Shown in pieces: positions 1 to 5,225 of a stretch of 5,242 nucleotides of DNA (positions are counted from its first letter, which is position 1; the number at the start of each line of letters is the position of its first letter). The notes under the pieces are model-generated. The model saw only the letters and a list, made by a program, of their open reading frames with translations. It did no database searches and was not told the DNA's origin. Position numbers and translations under genes: made by a program. Origin of the DNA: CAVPRW01 sp046727435 [NCBI: bacterium] (GTDB taxonomy: Bacteria > Tectomicrobia > Entotheonellia > J063); NCBI GenBank assembly GCA_046727435.1, contig JBKPCR010000364.1:1-5242 (forward strand), read 5' to 3'.

Positions 1-12
1 GGAGACACGACC

Positions 13-885
13 ATGGCGGACAACGGACGCTTGAACAAAGTCATCGACCTGCTGGAGCACGGCCAGGCGGTGTTCAGTTGTGGCACCATCCCCAACGGGA
101 ACTTTGATGAGATCGCGGCGCTGGGGCAGTCGGACTACGACATGATTATCCTCGAGACTGAACACGTCGGCTTCGACTTTCCTACCCTGCGGCACTCCTT
201 GCAGTACCTGCTCAATCGCAAACGCATCGTCGACAAGGGGAATTTGCAGCCGGACGTGGTGCCGCTCGTCCGCATCCCGCCCTACACCCGCGAGCGCAAT
301 GCCTGGGTGATCAAGCAGACACTTGATGCGGGACCATTTGGGCTCGTCCTTCCGCATCTCGACAGCGTCGAGGGCGCCGAGGCCGCCGTGCGGGCGGCAC
401 GGTATCCGCAGGTGCCTGGTGCTCCCGACTTCGAGCCCGAAGGCGAACGTGGCTGGGCGTCCGCGCTGGCACCGACCTACTGGGGCCTCGCACCACAGGA
501 CTACTGCGAGGCCGCCGACGTCTGGCCCCTCGACCCCGACGGGGAGTTGCTGCTCATGGGCATTGTCGAAAACGTGCGCGGCCTCAACACCCTGCCGGAC
601 ATCCTGCGCCAGGTTAAAGGCATCGGCGCCATCTGGGCCGGACCCGGTGATCTGTCGGTGTCCATGGGGCTGCGGGGCCACGCGACGCACCCAGACGTGG
701 AGGCCGGGATCCAGCAGATCCTCGCGATCTGCAACAACGCTGGCGTGCCCTGTGCGACCGGCACCACGCCGACCGCTACGGTGGAAACCCGGCTGGAACA
801 GGGCTTCCGCATCGTGATCACTCCACCGACGCGGTCGCTGGACAGCTTGCACCGCGGTCGCCAGGCGGCCGGGCGCCGTGCCTAA
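13..885 (+). CDS. HpcH/HpaI family aldolase (class II, metal-dependent)
   Basis: This 290-residue protein is a complete member of the HpcH/HpaI aldolase / citrate lyase beta family, cytosolic TIM-barrel enzymes that cleave or form 2-keto-3-deoxy acids, usually releasing pyruvate, with a divalent metal. Visible family landmarks are ETEH with H51 at the catalytic-histidine position, the VRIP motif with R87, FGLVLPHL (residues 109-116) for the G-(V/I)-(I/L)-x-P-H strand, ERG (145-147), the metal ligand E186 in IVE, and D213 in GPGDLS. It is longer than the usual 250-270 residues because of extra loops near 64-84 and 133-178, so the substrate may differ from HpaI or rhamnonate aldolases. The start is supported by GGAG at 1-4, eight bases before the ATG. 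The hydrolase gene follows on the same strand 231 bases later. Family assignment is firm; the substrate is unknown. Confidence 0.9.
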   Translation: MADNGRLNKVIDLLEHGQAVFSCGTIPNGNFDEIAALGQSDYDMIILETEHVGFDFPTLRHSLQYLLNRKRIVDKGNLQPDVVPLVRIPPYTRERNAWVIKQTLDAGPFGLVLPHLDSVEGAEAAVRAARYPQVPGAPDFEPEGERGWASALAPTYWGLAPQDYCEAADVWPLDPDGELLLMGIVENVRGLNTLPDILRQVKGIGAIWAGPGDLSVSMGLRGHATHPDVEAGIQQILAICNNAGVPCATGTTPTATVETRLEQGFRIVITPPTRSLDSLHRGRQAAGRRA

Positions 886-1116
886 CGCCGCCTCAGACCG
901 GGCGGTGTCGAGTGTGCGCCACCCAGACCGTTCGAAGGCACGGCGTGGCATGGCAGAAACCTGGGAGTCGCAGCGGCTCCTGTGGCCTCAGGACCGAGAG
1001 GCGGCGCTCAGATCGGGGTTTGGCGGTGTGAGACCACGGCCCAGTGCGCCAGGGCTTGCAGAGGCCGGTCGGGGCCCAGCCACTGTCCATATGGATCACA
1101 CGGAGGATCCCACCTG
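886..1116. other. Gap between aldolase and hydrolase genes
   Basis: I see no convincing promoter or rho-independent terminator in these 231 bases. A short inverted repeat (TCCTG at 978-982, CAGGA at 989-993) lacks a T-run. An open frame runs from GTG 878 to TGA 1117 (79 codons), overlapping the aldolase end by eight bases and the hydrolase ATG in a TGATG arrangement. Its protein is rich in R, A, G and P with no recognisable motif, and its third-position GC is no higher than its first-position GC, unlike the flanking genes. I therefore do not call it as a gene, though its geometry is discussed as a finding. Confidence 0.4.
1102..1106 (+). promoter_or_regulatory. Ribosome binding site deciding the hydrolase start
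   Basis: GGAGG lies ten bases before ATG 1117. The same frame stays open upstream to ATG 982, but the extra 45 residues there do not look like hydrolase sequence and have no comparable Shine-Dalgarno. A second in-frame ATG at 1132 is 25 bases from this GGAGG, too far. The start at 1117 is therefore preferred. Confidence 0.7.
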
Positions 1117-1866
1117 ATGATCGAAGACACCATGGACAGACACACGGCCGATGGCCCGATGGAGACCTTTCTCTGCTGTCCTGAACGGGGCGGGCCGTAC
1201 CCCGCCGTGTGCTTCCTGATGGATGCGCACGGCATCCGCGAGGAGCTGCGGGATATGGCGCGCCGGCTGGCGACCGTCGGCTACTACGTGCTGTTGCCCA
1301 ACCTGTATTACCGCGCCGGGCGGGAGACGATCTTTGGGCCAGAGGTCATGCAGGAGGGCAGCCCGGAGCACACCCCCATGCGCGCGGTGCGTGTCACGAT
1401 GACGATCCCGCCGGTGCTGCGCGATGTCGCCGCCATGCTGGCGTTTGTGGATCAGCAGGACGCGGTCCTGCCGGGCCCAGTAGGCTGCCATGGCTACTGT
1501 ATGAGCGGCCCGTACGCGTTGGCGGCGGCGGCCCGCTATCCCGACCGCATCGCTGCCGCTGCCTCATTTTACGGGACGTGGCTCGTCAGCGAGGCGGAGG
1601 AGAGCCCACATCGCTCCTTGAGCCAGGTGAAGGGCGAACTCTATATTGCCTGCGCGGAGCATGACGCGCTCGCGCCGCTGCCGATGGTCGAGGCACTGCA
1701 AGGCTTCTTCACACAGGCTGGCGTGGCCGGTGAGATCGAGCGGTACCCTAGGGTGCATCACGGCTTCGCCTTTCCGCAGCGTTGGTGCTACGACAAGCCG
1801 GCGGCCGAGCGCCATTGGGAGCGGCTCCTGGCCCTCTATCGGCGTCGGCTGACCGCCCTCCCCTAA
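1117..1866 (+). CDS. Dienelactone hydrolase family protein
   Basis: This 249-residue cytosolic alpha/beta hydrolase belongs to the dienelactone hydrolase family, whose archetype opens the lactone ring of dienelactone to maleylacetate in (chloro)catechol breakdown. The Cys-Asp-His triad is readable: C128 in the nucleophile elbow GYCMSG, D183 in AEHDALAP, and H215 in VHHGFAF. The order and spacing agree with the archetype (roughly 123, 171, 202), and length is close to the usual 230-250. The N-terminal strand PAVCFLMDAHG, followed by a helix and YYVLLPNLYYR, matches the common family start in which the chain proceeds from a D(A/I)xG turn to a conserved PN/PD. There is no signal peptide. The family is broad and many members act on other esters or lactones, so the specific substrate is not known. 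It may be co-transcribed with the aldolase upstream. Confidence 0.9.
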   Translation: MIEDTMDRHTADGPMETFLCCPERGGPYPAVCFLMDAHGIREELRDMARRLATVGYYVLLPNLYYRAGRETIFGPEVMQEGSPEHTPMRAVRVTMTIPPVLRDVAAMLAFVDQQDAVLPGPVGCHGYCMSGPYALAAAARYPDRIAAAASFYGTWLVSEAEESPHRSLSQVKGELYIACAEHDALAPLPMVEALQGFFTQAGVAGEIERYPRVHHGFAFPQRWCYDKPAAERHWERLLALYRRRLTALP

Positions 1867-2028
1867 GGGGGGCAGCGCTCCGGTCACGCGCGCTCGGCCA
1901 GGGCGGCGGACCAGGTGGACGACTCTCTGGCGCGCTGGCAAATGGAGCCACGGGTGCTCATCACAGCGACCCCGGAGCGCATCGCGACGCGGAGGGCGAG
2001 TAGCCGGTAAGCTGCAGCGAAGCGAGAG

Positions 2029-2056
2029 GCCCTGAGTCACGACCAGGCATCAGGGC
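2029..2056. repeat. Inverted repeat, possible weak terminator hairpin
   Basis: GCCCTGA at 2029-2035 is the exact reverse complement of TCAGGGC at 2050-2056, with a 14-base loop. It sits between two convergent genes, where a bidirectional terminator is expected. Neither arm is followed by a run of T on the outgoing strand, so termination is only a possibility. Confidence 0.25.
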
Positions 2057-2132
2057 ACAACGGCCTGATACGGAATGGAGAGGCCACTGCTGAGCGATAC
2101 GGTCTTTGGCATACAGACTGGGAACTGATATT

Positions 2133-2145
2133 GCATAACGTATGC
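2133..2145. repeat. Short palindrome GCATA-ACG-TATGC
   Basis: Five perfectly complementary bases flank a three-base centre, about 43 bases beyond the stop codon of the monooxygenase gene. It could be a protein-binding site or a small hairpin. A five-base match over this short distance can arise by chance, and no T-run follows it. Confidence 0.2.
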
Positions 2146-2187
2146 GTGACCGATCAGGTGTCCATGAGGCGGCGTCAGGCATGGCTC

Positions 2188-3210
2188 TCAGCCCTGTCGC
2201 ACCTTGGGGAAGACCGCCTCGGCCAGCATATGCAGCTCGTCAAGGAGCAGGCTTTGCGGCATGCCAGGCCATTGCACGCTCATGATCAAGTGATTGATGC
2301 CCGTGGTCCGGTGCAGCGTCAGCATCTGCTCGGCTACCTCATCCGGCGACCCTAGCAGAAAGCGATCCTTGATCAATTCGTCAAAATCGATCCCCAGGTT
2401 GTTATCCCCCTCGGGCATCACCTGGCTCTGCCCCCACTGCTCGTAGGCCTGGTATTTGGCTCCGAGGAACGGCGCACAAAGCCGAATAGCCTCGTCCCGC
2501 GACCGGGCGACGAAGACCTCGCGGCGGGCTGGAAATTCCTTCGGGAACGGCTTGCCGTAACTCTCTAGCGCTCGCGTATACACGTCCACCTGTCGCACGA
2601 TGGTGTCGAGGCGATTATGCGGGTTGACGTACCAGCAATCGCCCAGGCGAGCGGCACGCTGGATGGCCGGGTCGGCATTGGCGCCAATCCAGATGGGGGG
2701 GTAGGGCTTTTGCACCGGCTTGGTGGGAACGGAGGCGCCCTTCAGGGTGAAATGAGAGGCCACCATGTCCACGACGTCCTCGGTCCACAGGCGCTTGATG
2801 GCTTCGAGATTCTCCTCGAAGCGTTTCACGCGCGCCTTCTGGGTGGTGCCAAACGCGAGATATTCCACCTCGCGATAGCCTAGGGCGGCGCCAAAAATCA
2901 CCTTGCCGCCGCTCATCACATCGACCGTGGCTAGCTGTTCGGCGATGTCCAAGGGTTTGTGGAGTGAGAGGAGCACGAGGCCGAAGTTGACGCGCAAATC
3001 AGGCGCCTCTGCCATCAGGCGCGACAGGAAGGGAAACTGCTGGAAGCCCTGCCAGGGGGTGCTGCTGTAATGCATGCCAGTGGTGAGGCTCGCATAGCCC
3101 AGTCTATTCGCCAGTCTTGCCTGCTCCACCAGCTCGCGGAAGTGCTCTTGCATGTCGTCTCCAGGCGGAAACTGGGCCCTGAGCATCAACCCGAATTGCA
3201 TATCAGCCAT
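2188..3210 (-). CDS. LLM class flavin-dependent oxidoreductase (luciferase-like monooxygenase)
   Basis: This complete 340-residue protein belongs to the bacterial luciferase-like superfamily, cytosolic TIM-barrel enzymes using FMNH2 or F420 for oxygenation or hydride transfer. Characteristic segments in order: the first strand with QFPPGDD (13-19), a helix then NRLGYASLTTGMHY (35-48), the superfamily motif GYREVEYLAFG (111-121), the helix KRFEENLEAIKRLW (129-142), the KPVQKPYPPIWIGANADP segment (164-181) followed by RAARLGDCWYV (185-195), and the C-terminal LLGSPDEVAEQM (285-296). Length is normal (about 330-360) and no residues seem missing. The start has a very strong Shine-Dalgarno in front. 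It stands alone on the minus strand, converging on the hydrolase. The motifs resemble alkanal or limonene-type monooxygenases more than reductases, but cofactor and substrate cannot be read from sequence alone. Confidence 0.92.
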   Translation of the reverse strand: MADMQFGLMLRAQFPPGDDMQEHFRELVEQARLANRLGYASLTTGMHYSSTPWQGFQQFPFLSRLMAEAPDLRVNFGLVLLSLHKPLDIAEQLATVDVMSGGKVIFGAALGYREVEYLAFGTTQKARVKRFEENLEAIKRLWTEDVVDMVASHFTLKGASVPTKPVQKPYPPIWIGANADPAIQRAARLGDCWYVNPHNRLDTIVRQVDVYTRALESYGKPFPKEFPARREVFVARSRDEAIRLCAPFLGAKYQAYEQWGQSQVMPEGDNNLGIDFDELIKDRFLLGSPDEVAEQMLTLHRTTGINHLIMSVQWPGMPQSLLLDELHMLAEAVFPKVRQG

Positions 3211-3215
3211 ATATG

Positions 3216-3230
3216 CCTCCTCCCCTCCTT
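3216..3230 (-). promoter_or_regulatory. Double Shine-Dalgarno of the monooxygenase gene
   Basis: Read on the minus strand this is AAGGAGGGGAGGAGG. AGGAGG ends five bases before the ATG at 3210, and a second AAGGAGG lies nine bases further upstream. The nearer one has ideal spacing and fixes the start. The doubled purine tract suggests efficient translation. Confidence 0.8.
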
Positions 3231-3294
3231 CTCGTTGACATCATCGTGGCAACAAGTCTGTAATCGTAAGTCGCACCGTCCTTGTGCAGTCTGT

Positions 3295-3303
3295 ATCATA
3301 CCA
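3295..3303 (-). promoter_or_regulatory. Possible extended -10 promoter for the monooxygenase
   Basis: On the minus strand the bases read TGG-TATGAT: a -10 hexamer one mismatch from TATAAT, with TGn directly before it as in extended -10 promoters. The start of transcription would fall about 75-80 bases before the gene. No good -35 is found 17 bases upstream (TCGGCC), which extended -10 promoters can tolerate. Confidence 0.3.
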
Positions 3304-3664
3304 TAGCTTTGGGGCGAGGCCGATATGACTACGGGGTAGTGCGTGAGCACCCTCTCCACTGGATGCCCCTCGTCATTGCACACCTTTCTGCGCTTATGTT
3401 ATGCTTGCCCAGCGCTAAGATCTCCTGCCCCCCGTATACAGGGTGATAACCGAGCGACGGCGTCGGCGTTTGGCTTTTCCCGTATCAGGTATTGCTCGAC
3501 ATAGGTGGCGCCTCCGGCGCCCACTGCCTTGAGGCCGTCTCCTCGCTTCTGAGAGGCACGATCGCCGTGCGGCGCATAGCCTACTAATAGCCACCCGCCC
3601 CGAGATTGTCGCGCCGTGATGCGCCTGGAAGGGTCGGCTGGCGCCCCTAGCCGGCCGATGCGTG

Positions 3665-3693
3665 TTGAGCCCTGGTGGGGTGGGCCGTACAGT
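3665..3693 (+). promoter_or_regulatory. Candidate sigma-70-type promoter for the two-gene cassette
   Basis: TTGAGC at 3665-3670 matches four of six -35 consensus bases, and TACAGT at 3688-3693 matches four of six -10 bases, with the optimal 17-base spacer. Transcription would start near 3700, leaving a leader of about 29 bases before ATG 3729. This is a motif match in a position where a promoter is expected; it has no other support. Confidence 0.35.
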
Positions 3694-3699
3694 GGCCCA
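3681..3699. promoter_or_regulatory. Palindrome TGGGCC-N7-GGCCCA over the -10 box
   Basis: The six-base arms are perfect reverse complements (3681-3686 and 3694-3699) around a seven-base centre that contains the proposed -10 hexamer. A dimeric repressor bound here would block the promoter. No regulator gene is visible nearby, so if it is an operator the binding protein is unknown, or is the small protein encoded downstream. Confidence 0.3.
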
Positions 3700-3713
3700 A
3701 TAGCAAAGCTTGA

Positions 3714-3727
3714 AGGCAAATCTGCCT
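3714..3727 (+). repeat. Small hairpin directly before the start codon
   Basis: AGGCA and TGCCT are perfect five-base arms around AATC, ending one base before ATG 3729. The left arm contains AGG, part of the only weak Shine-Dalgarno-like sequence (AAGG). The hairpin could hide the initiation region or simply be chance. Confidence 0.25.
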
Positions 3728-3728
3728 G

Positions 3729-4151
3729 ATGCGCAATATTATCGACGAATATGACCTCAAAGCATGCATATCAATTAATCAAACAGAATACTACTCGTTC
3801 GGAGCGTCACCGCCGACAGAGAAAGCCATGAACGTTATCAGCGTCAGCCGCTTCAAGCTACTGTTTCCAGAGCTTGTGGACATGCATATCGAAGACATTC
3901 GGCTTGCCATGCAAGCTCGAAACGTCGATGAAGCGTTAGAAATTTTCGATGTCGCTATGGGACACTTCGGCATCGAAACGATTCGAGGAGGCTGGGTAGA
4001 TGACTATTTTCAGGATATACAGCTGCTTTACTCAGAAAGCGGCCATGATCATAAGCCGACCTTAATGTTTGGCACCCTGAAGAGAGAGGTTTACTTGTGT
4101 AGCGTAGAAGAGCTTCTTGCTCAAGAACTTCACCAATTTGGGCGTGAGTAG
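3729..4151 (+). CDS. Small protein of unknown function, upstream partner of the nuclease-like gene
   Basis: I do not recognise a named family in this 140-residue, probably soluble protein; there is no signal peptide or membrane segment. Residues 66-100 are helical and end in GIETIRGGWVDDYFQDI. The C-terminal part, LLYSESGHDHKPTLMFGT then VYLCSVEELL, recalls small phage- or plasmid-type proteins with a pattern like LYVNTGDTYTPTLLYDT...FYVTSWGDW. That likeness is from memory and tentative. The first 33 residues look unlike the rest and begin after a weak ribosome site, so M34 (ATG 3828) is an alternative start. Hand-counted GC over 3781-4140 is 170/360, about 47%, clearly below the metabolic genes, which suggests transfer. 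Its end overlaps the next gene in another frame, so the two are probably translated together or derive from one gene. Confidence 0.65.
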   Translation: MRNIIDEYDLKACISINQTEYYSFGASPPTEKAMNVISVSRFKLLFPELVDMHIEDIRLAMQARNVDEALEIFDVAMGHFGIETIRGGWVDDYFQDIQLLYSESGHDHKPTLMFGTLKREVYLCSVEELLAQELHQFGRE

Positions 4152-4857
4152 CCAACGAATATCGCTTCTCCCTTGGTACTTTCGCCAAGGCTTCATTGAG
4201 GACGCACAAGGTCAACTCAGCCCGCAGATCGACGTTATGCTCGTGTCGGGGGAGGGCCGCCAGATTCCTTTTACCGACAGCTATGTGTGGCCGATTCAGG
4301 ACGCCATCGCCGTGATCGAGGTCAAAAAGAACCTGTTCGGGACCGATCTCGATGATGCGTTCAGAAAGCTGCGGCGTGTGATGCAGATGCACGGTGTGTT
4401 CTTGCAGAGCGGTGCAGGTGGGCAACTGAATATGTCTCCCGTGCTTGAATCCTTCACGCGCCTTACTGGCCATTATCCGCGCAACGGGAATGACGTGGAC
4501 GCGCTGCCTAACGAGCTCTCCGGCATCTTCCATACGCTTGGCATCGAGCACCTCGCGCCTGTGCGAATGATCTTTGGCTACGAGGGATATACGGACGAAT
4601 TCTCGCTCAGGAACGGTCTGGTCAAGTACTTCGACGATAACTTGGCCACGTCCGCCGGGTTCGGCATCAATGAAGGGATCGATTCGGACCGACTGATCGC
4701 CGGTCTGGTACAACGTCGCAGGCTTGCCTGGTCAAATGACCACACCGTTCGGCTCATCACGACTGCCCCATTGGTCACTGGTTTCACGCCGGATGGCCGG
4801 ATGCTCACTACCACCGAAACCGACCTCTTGGATCTCTGGCTCCGTGAACAACGGTGA
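4144..4857 (+). CDS. DUF6602-like, PD-(D/E)XK nuclease-type protein
   Basis: From the GTG at 4144 this is 237 residues. The N-terminal part matches the DUF6602 layout: LLP (9-11), QGFIED (15-20), then GQLSPQIDVML (23-33), a variable stretch, and WPIQDAIAVIEVKKNL (49-64). D30 in QIDV and E59-V60-K61 in IEVK give the D...ExK signature of PD-(D/E)XK nuclease folds, with matching hydrophobic strands. A second segment has MIFGYEGYTDE (142-152), which I associate with the same protein type, and the C-terminus ends in TDLLDLWLREQR. DUF6602 is functionally uncharacterised; nuclease activity is inferred from the motif. The usual N-terminal portion with a conserved acidic residue seems missing. TTG 4117 is an alternative start; upstream of that, TAG at 4105-4107 closes the frame. 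No good Shine-Dalgarno precedes either, consistent with coupling to the upstream gene. Confidence 0.75.
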   Translation: MSSQRISLLPWYFRQGFIEDAQGQLSPQIDVMLVSGEGRQIPFTDSYVWPIQDAIAVIEVKKNLFGTDLDDAFRKLRRVMQMHGVFLQSGAGGQLNMSPVLESFTRLTGHYPRNGNDVDALPNELSGIFHTLGIEHLAPVRMIFGYEGYTDEFSLRNGLVKYFDDNLATSAGFGINEGIDSDRLIAGLVQRRRLAWSNDHTVRLITTAPLVTGFTPDGRMLTTTETDLLDLWLREQR

Positions 4858-5214
4858 AGAGTTTGAATTAACCAACAGAGTCTGTCGTGGCGAGGTTTGG
4901 GCGAGGGTCGCTAGCTTGCGCGCGGCAGTTTGAATAGGCGTGGCGGCCAGTGCGATGCCAAGGAGTGAGACAAGTGCCAAGCGATCATTGGGTGAGCCGC
5001 AGTGGCTAACCGGTGGCCGTCTGAGCCGAGGCGAGCGGACGAACCCGCTTTCCCGGTGAGCCGAGGGACAAGAATTGGCAGCTCCTGGCCAGGCAAGCCG
5101 CGAGGCGCGAAGAGCCACGCACGAATGGAGCGACGAACCCCTGACTCCGACGACTGCCGGCCGAGCCGGGTGAGCGGCGCGAGGGGTACCCGCTGCCCGT
5201 CCTGTTGCCGGAGC
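4858..5214. other. Long non-coding stretch with short GC-rich repeats
   Basis: I find no gene with supporting motifs in these 357 bases. The longest open frame here (minus strand, 5118 down to 4732) runs back into the nuclease-like gene and has a single hydrophobic stretch, but no Shine-Dalgarno or family match. Short repeated words occur: TGAGCCGAGG at 5022-5031 and 5057-5066, and GAGCGGACGAACCC (5033-5046) against GAGCGACGAACCC (5128-5140). No terminator with a T-run is visible after the nuclease-like gene. The stretch may be the leader and promoter region of the gene starting at 5226, or decayed sequence. Confidence 0.45.
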
Positions 5215-5220
5215 GGAGGT
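5215..5220 (+). promoter_or_regulatory. Strong ribosome binding site of a truncated gene
   Basis: GGAGGT is complementary to the 16S rRNA 3' end and lies five bases before ATG 5226, a near-ideal arrangement. It is the main reason to believe a gene starts at the right edge. Confidence 0.65.
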
Positions 5221-5225
5221 GCGTC

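Larger units (their letters stand above)
1867..2187. other. Convergent intergenic region, no gene seen
   Basis: These 321 bases separate the plus-strand hydrolase from the minus-strand monooxygenase, so transcripts from both sides should end here. I see no classic terminator with a T-run. There are three weak inverted repeats: GCCCTGA/TCAGGGC (2029-2056), GGCCT/AGGCC (2062-2085) and GCATA/TATGC (2133-2145). The hydrolase frame stays open for 47 further codons after its TAA, up to TAA 2008-2010, without a start or known motif. Overlapping reading frames on either strand look random. I call no gene. Confidence 0.5.
3211..3728. other. Intergenic region between divergent genes
   Basis: These 518 bases lie between the starts of the minus-strand monooxygenase and the plus-strand small gene, so both promoters should be here. 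The left end holds the ribosome binding site and a possible extended -10 for the monooxygenase. The right end holds a candidate promoter with a palindrome. Between them, hairpin-forming repeats occur at 3507-3521 (GGCGCC-TCC-GGCGCC) and 3632-3656 (eight-base stem with one G-T pair, nine-base loop), neither with a T-run. A minus-strand frame from TTG 3719 to 3399 (106 codons) is open, but it lacks a Shine-Dalgarno and known motifs and would run through the promoter palindrome. I do not call it as a gene. Confidence 0.5.

Noticed and set aside
982-1116. Longer hydrolase start at ATG 982
   Set aside because: The extra 45 residues are Arg/Gly/Cys-rich and unlike the family, whereas GGAGG at 1102-1106 supports ATG 1117.
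1867-2010. Open extension of the hydrolase frame past its TAA for 47 codons
   Set aside because: The hydrolase is already full length at 249 residues; the extension has no start, no known motif and no readthrough signal I can recognise.
1564-2040. Minus-strand open frame of 158 codons under the hydrolase end
   Set aside because: It is the high-GC antisense shadow of the hydrolase, with Arg/Pro-rich composition and no motif.
3507-3521. GGCGCC-TCC-GGCGCC hairpin as a terminator
   Set aside because: The stem is strong, but no T-run follows on either strand and no convincing gene ends just before it.
3955-4713. Long minus-strand open frame (252 codons) antisense to the cassette
   Set aside because: It is fully overlapped by the plus-strand genes, one of which has clear DUF6602-like motifs; its own product shows no family pattern and it has no supporting start signal.
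4732-5118. Minus-strand frame with a hydrophobic stretch (LALVSLLGIALAATP) as a small secreted or membrane protein
   Set aside because: The hydrophobic part lies in the middle, there is no Shine-Dalgarno, and the frame runs antisense into the nuclease-like gene.
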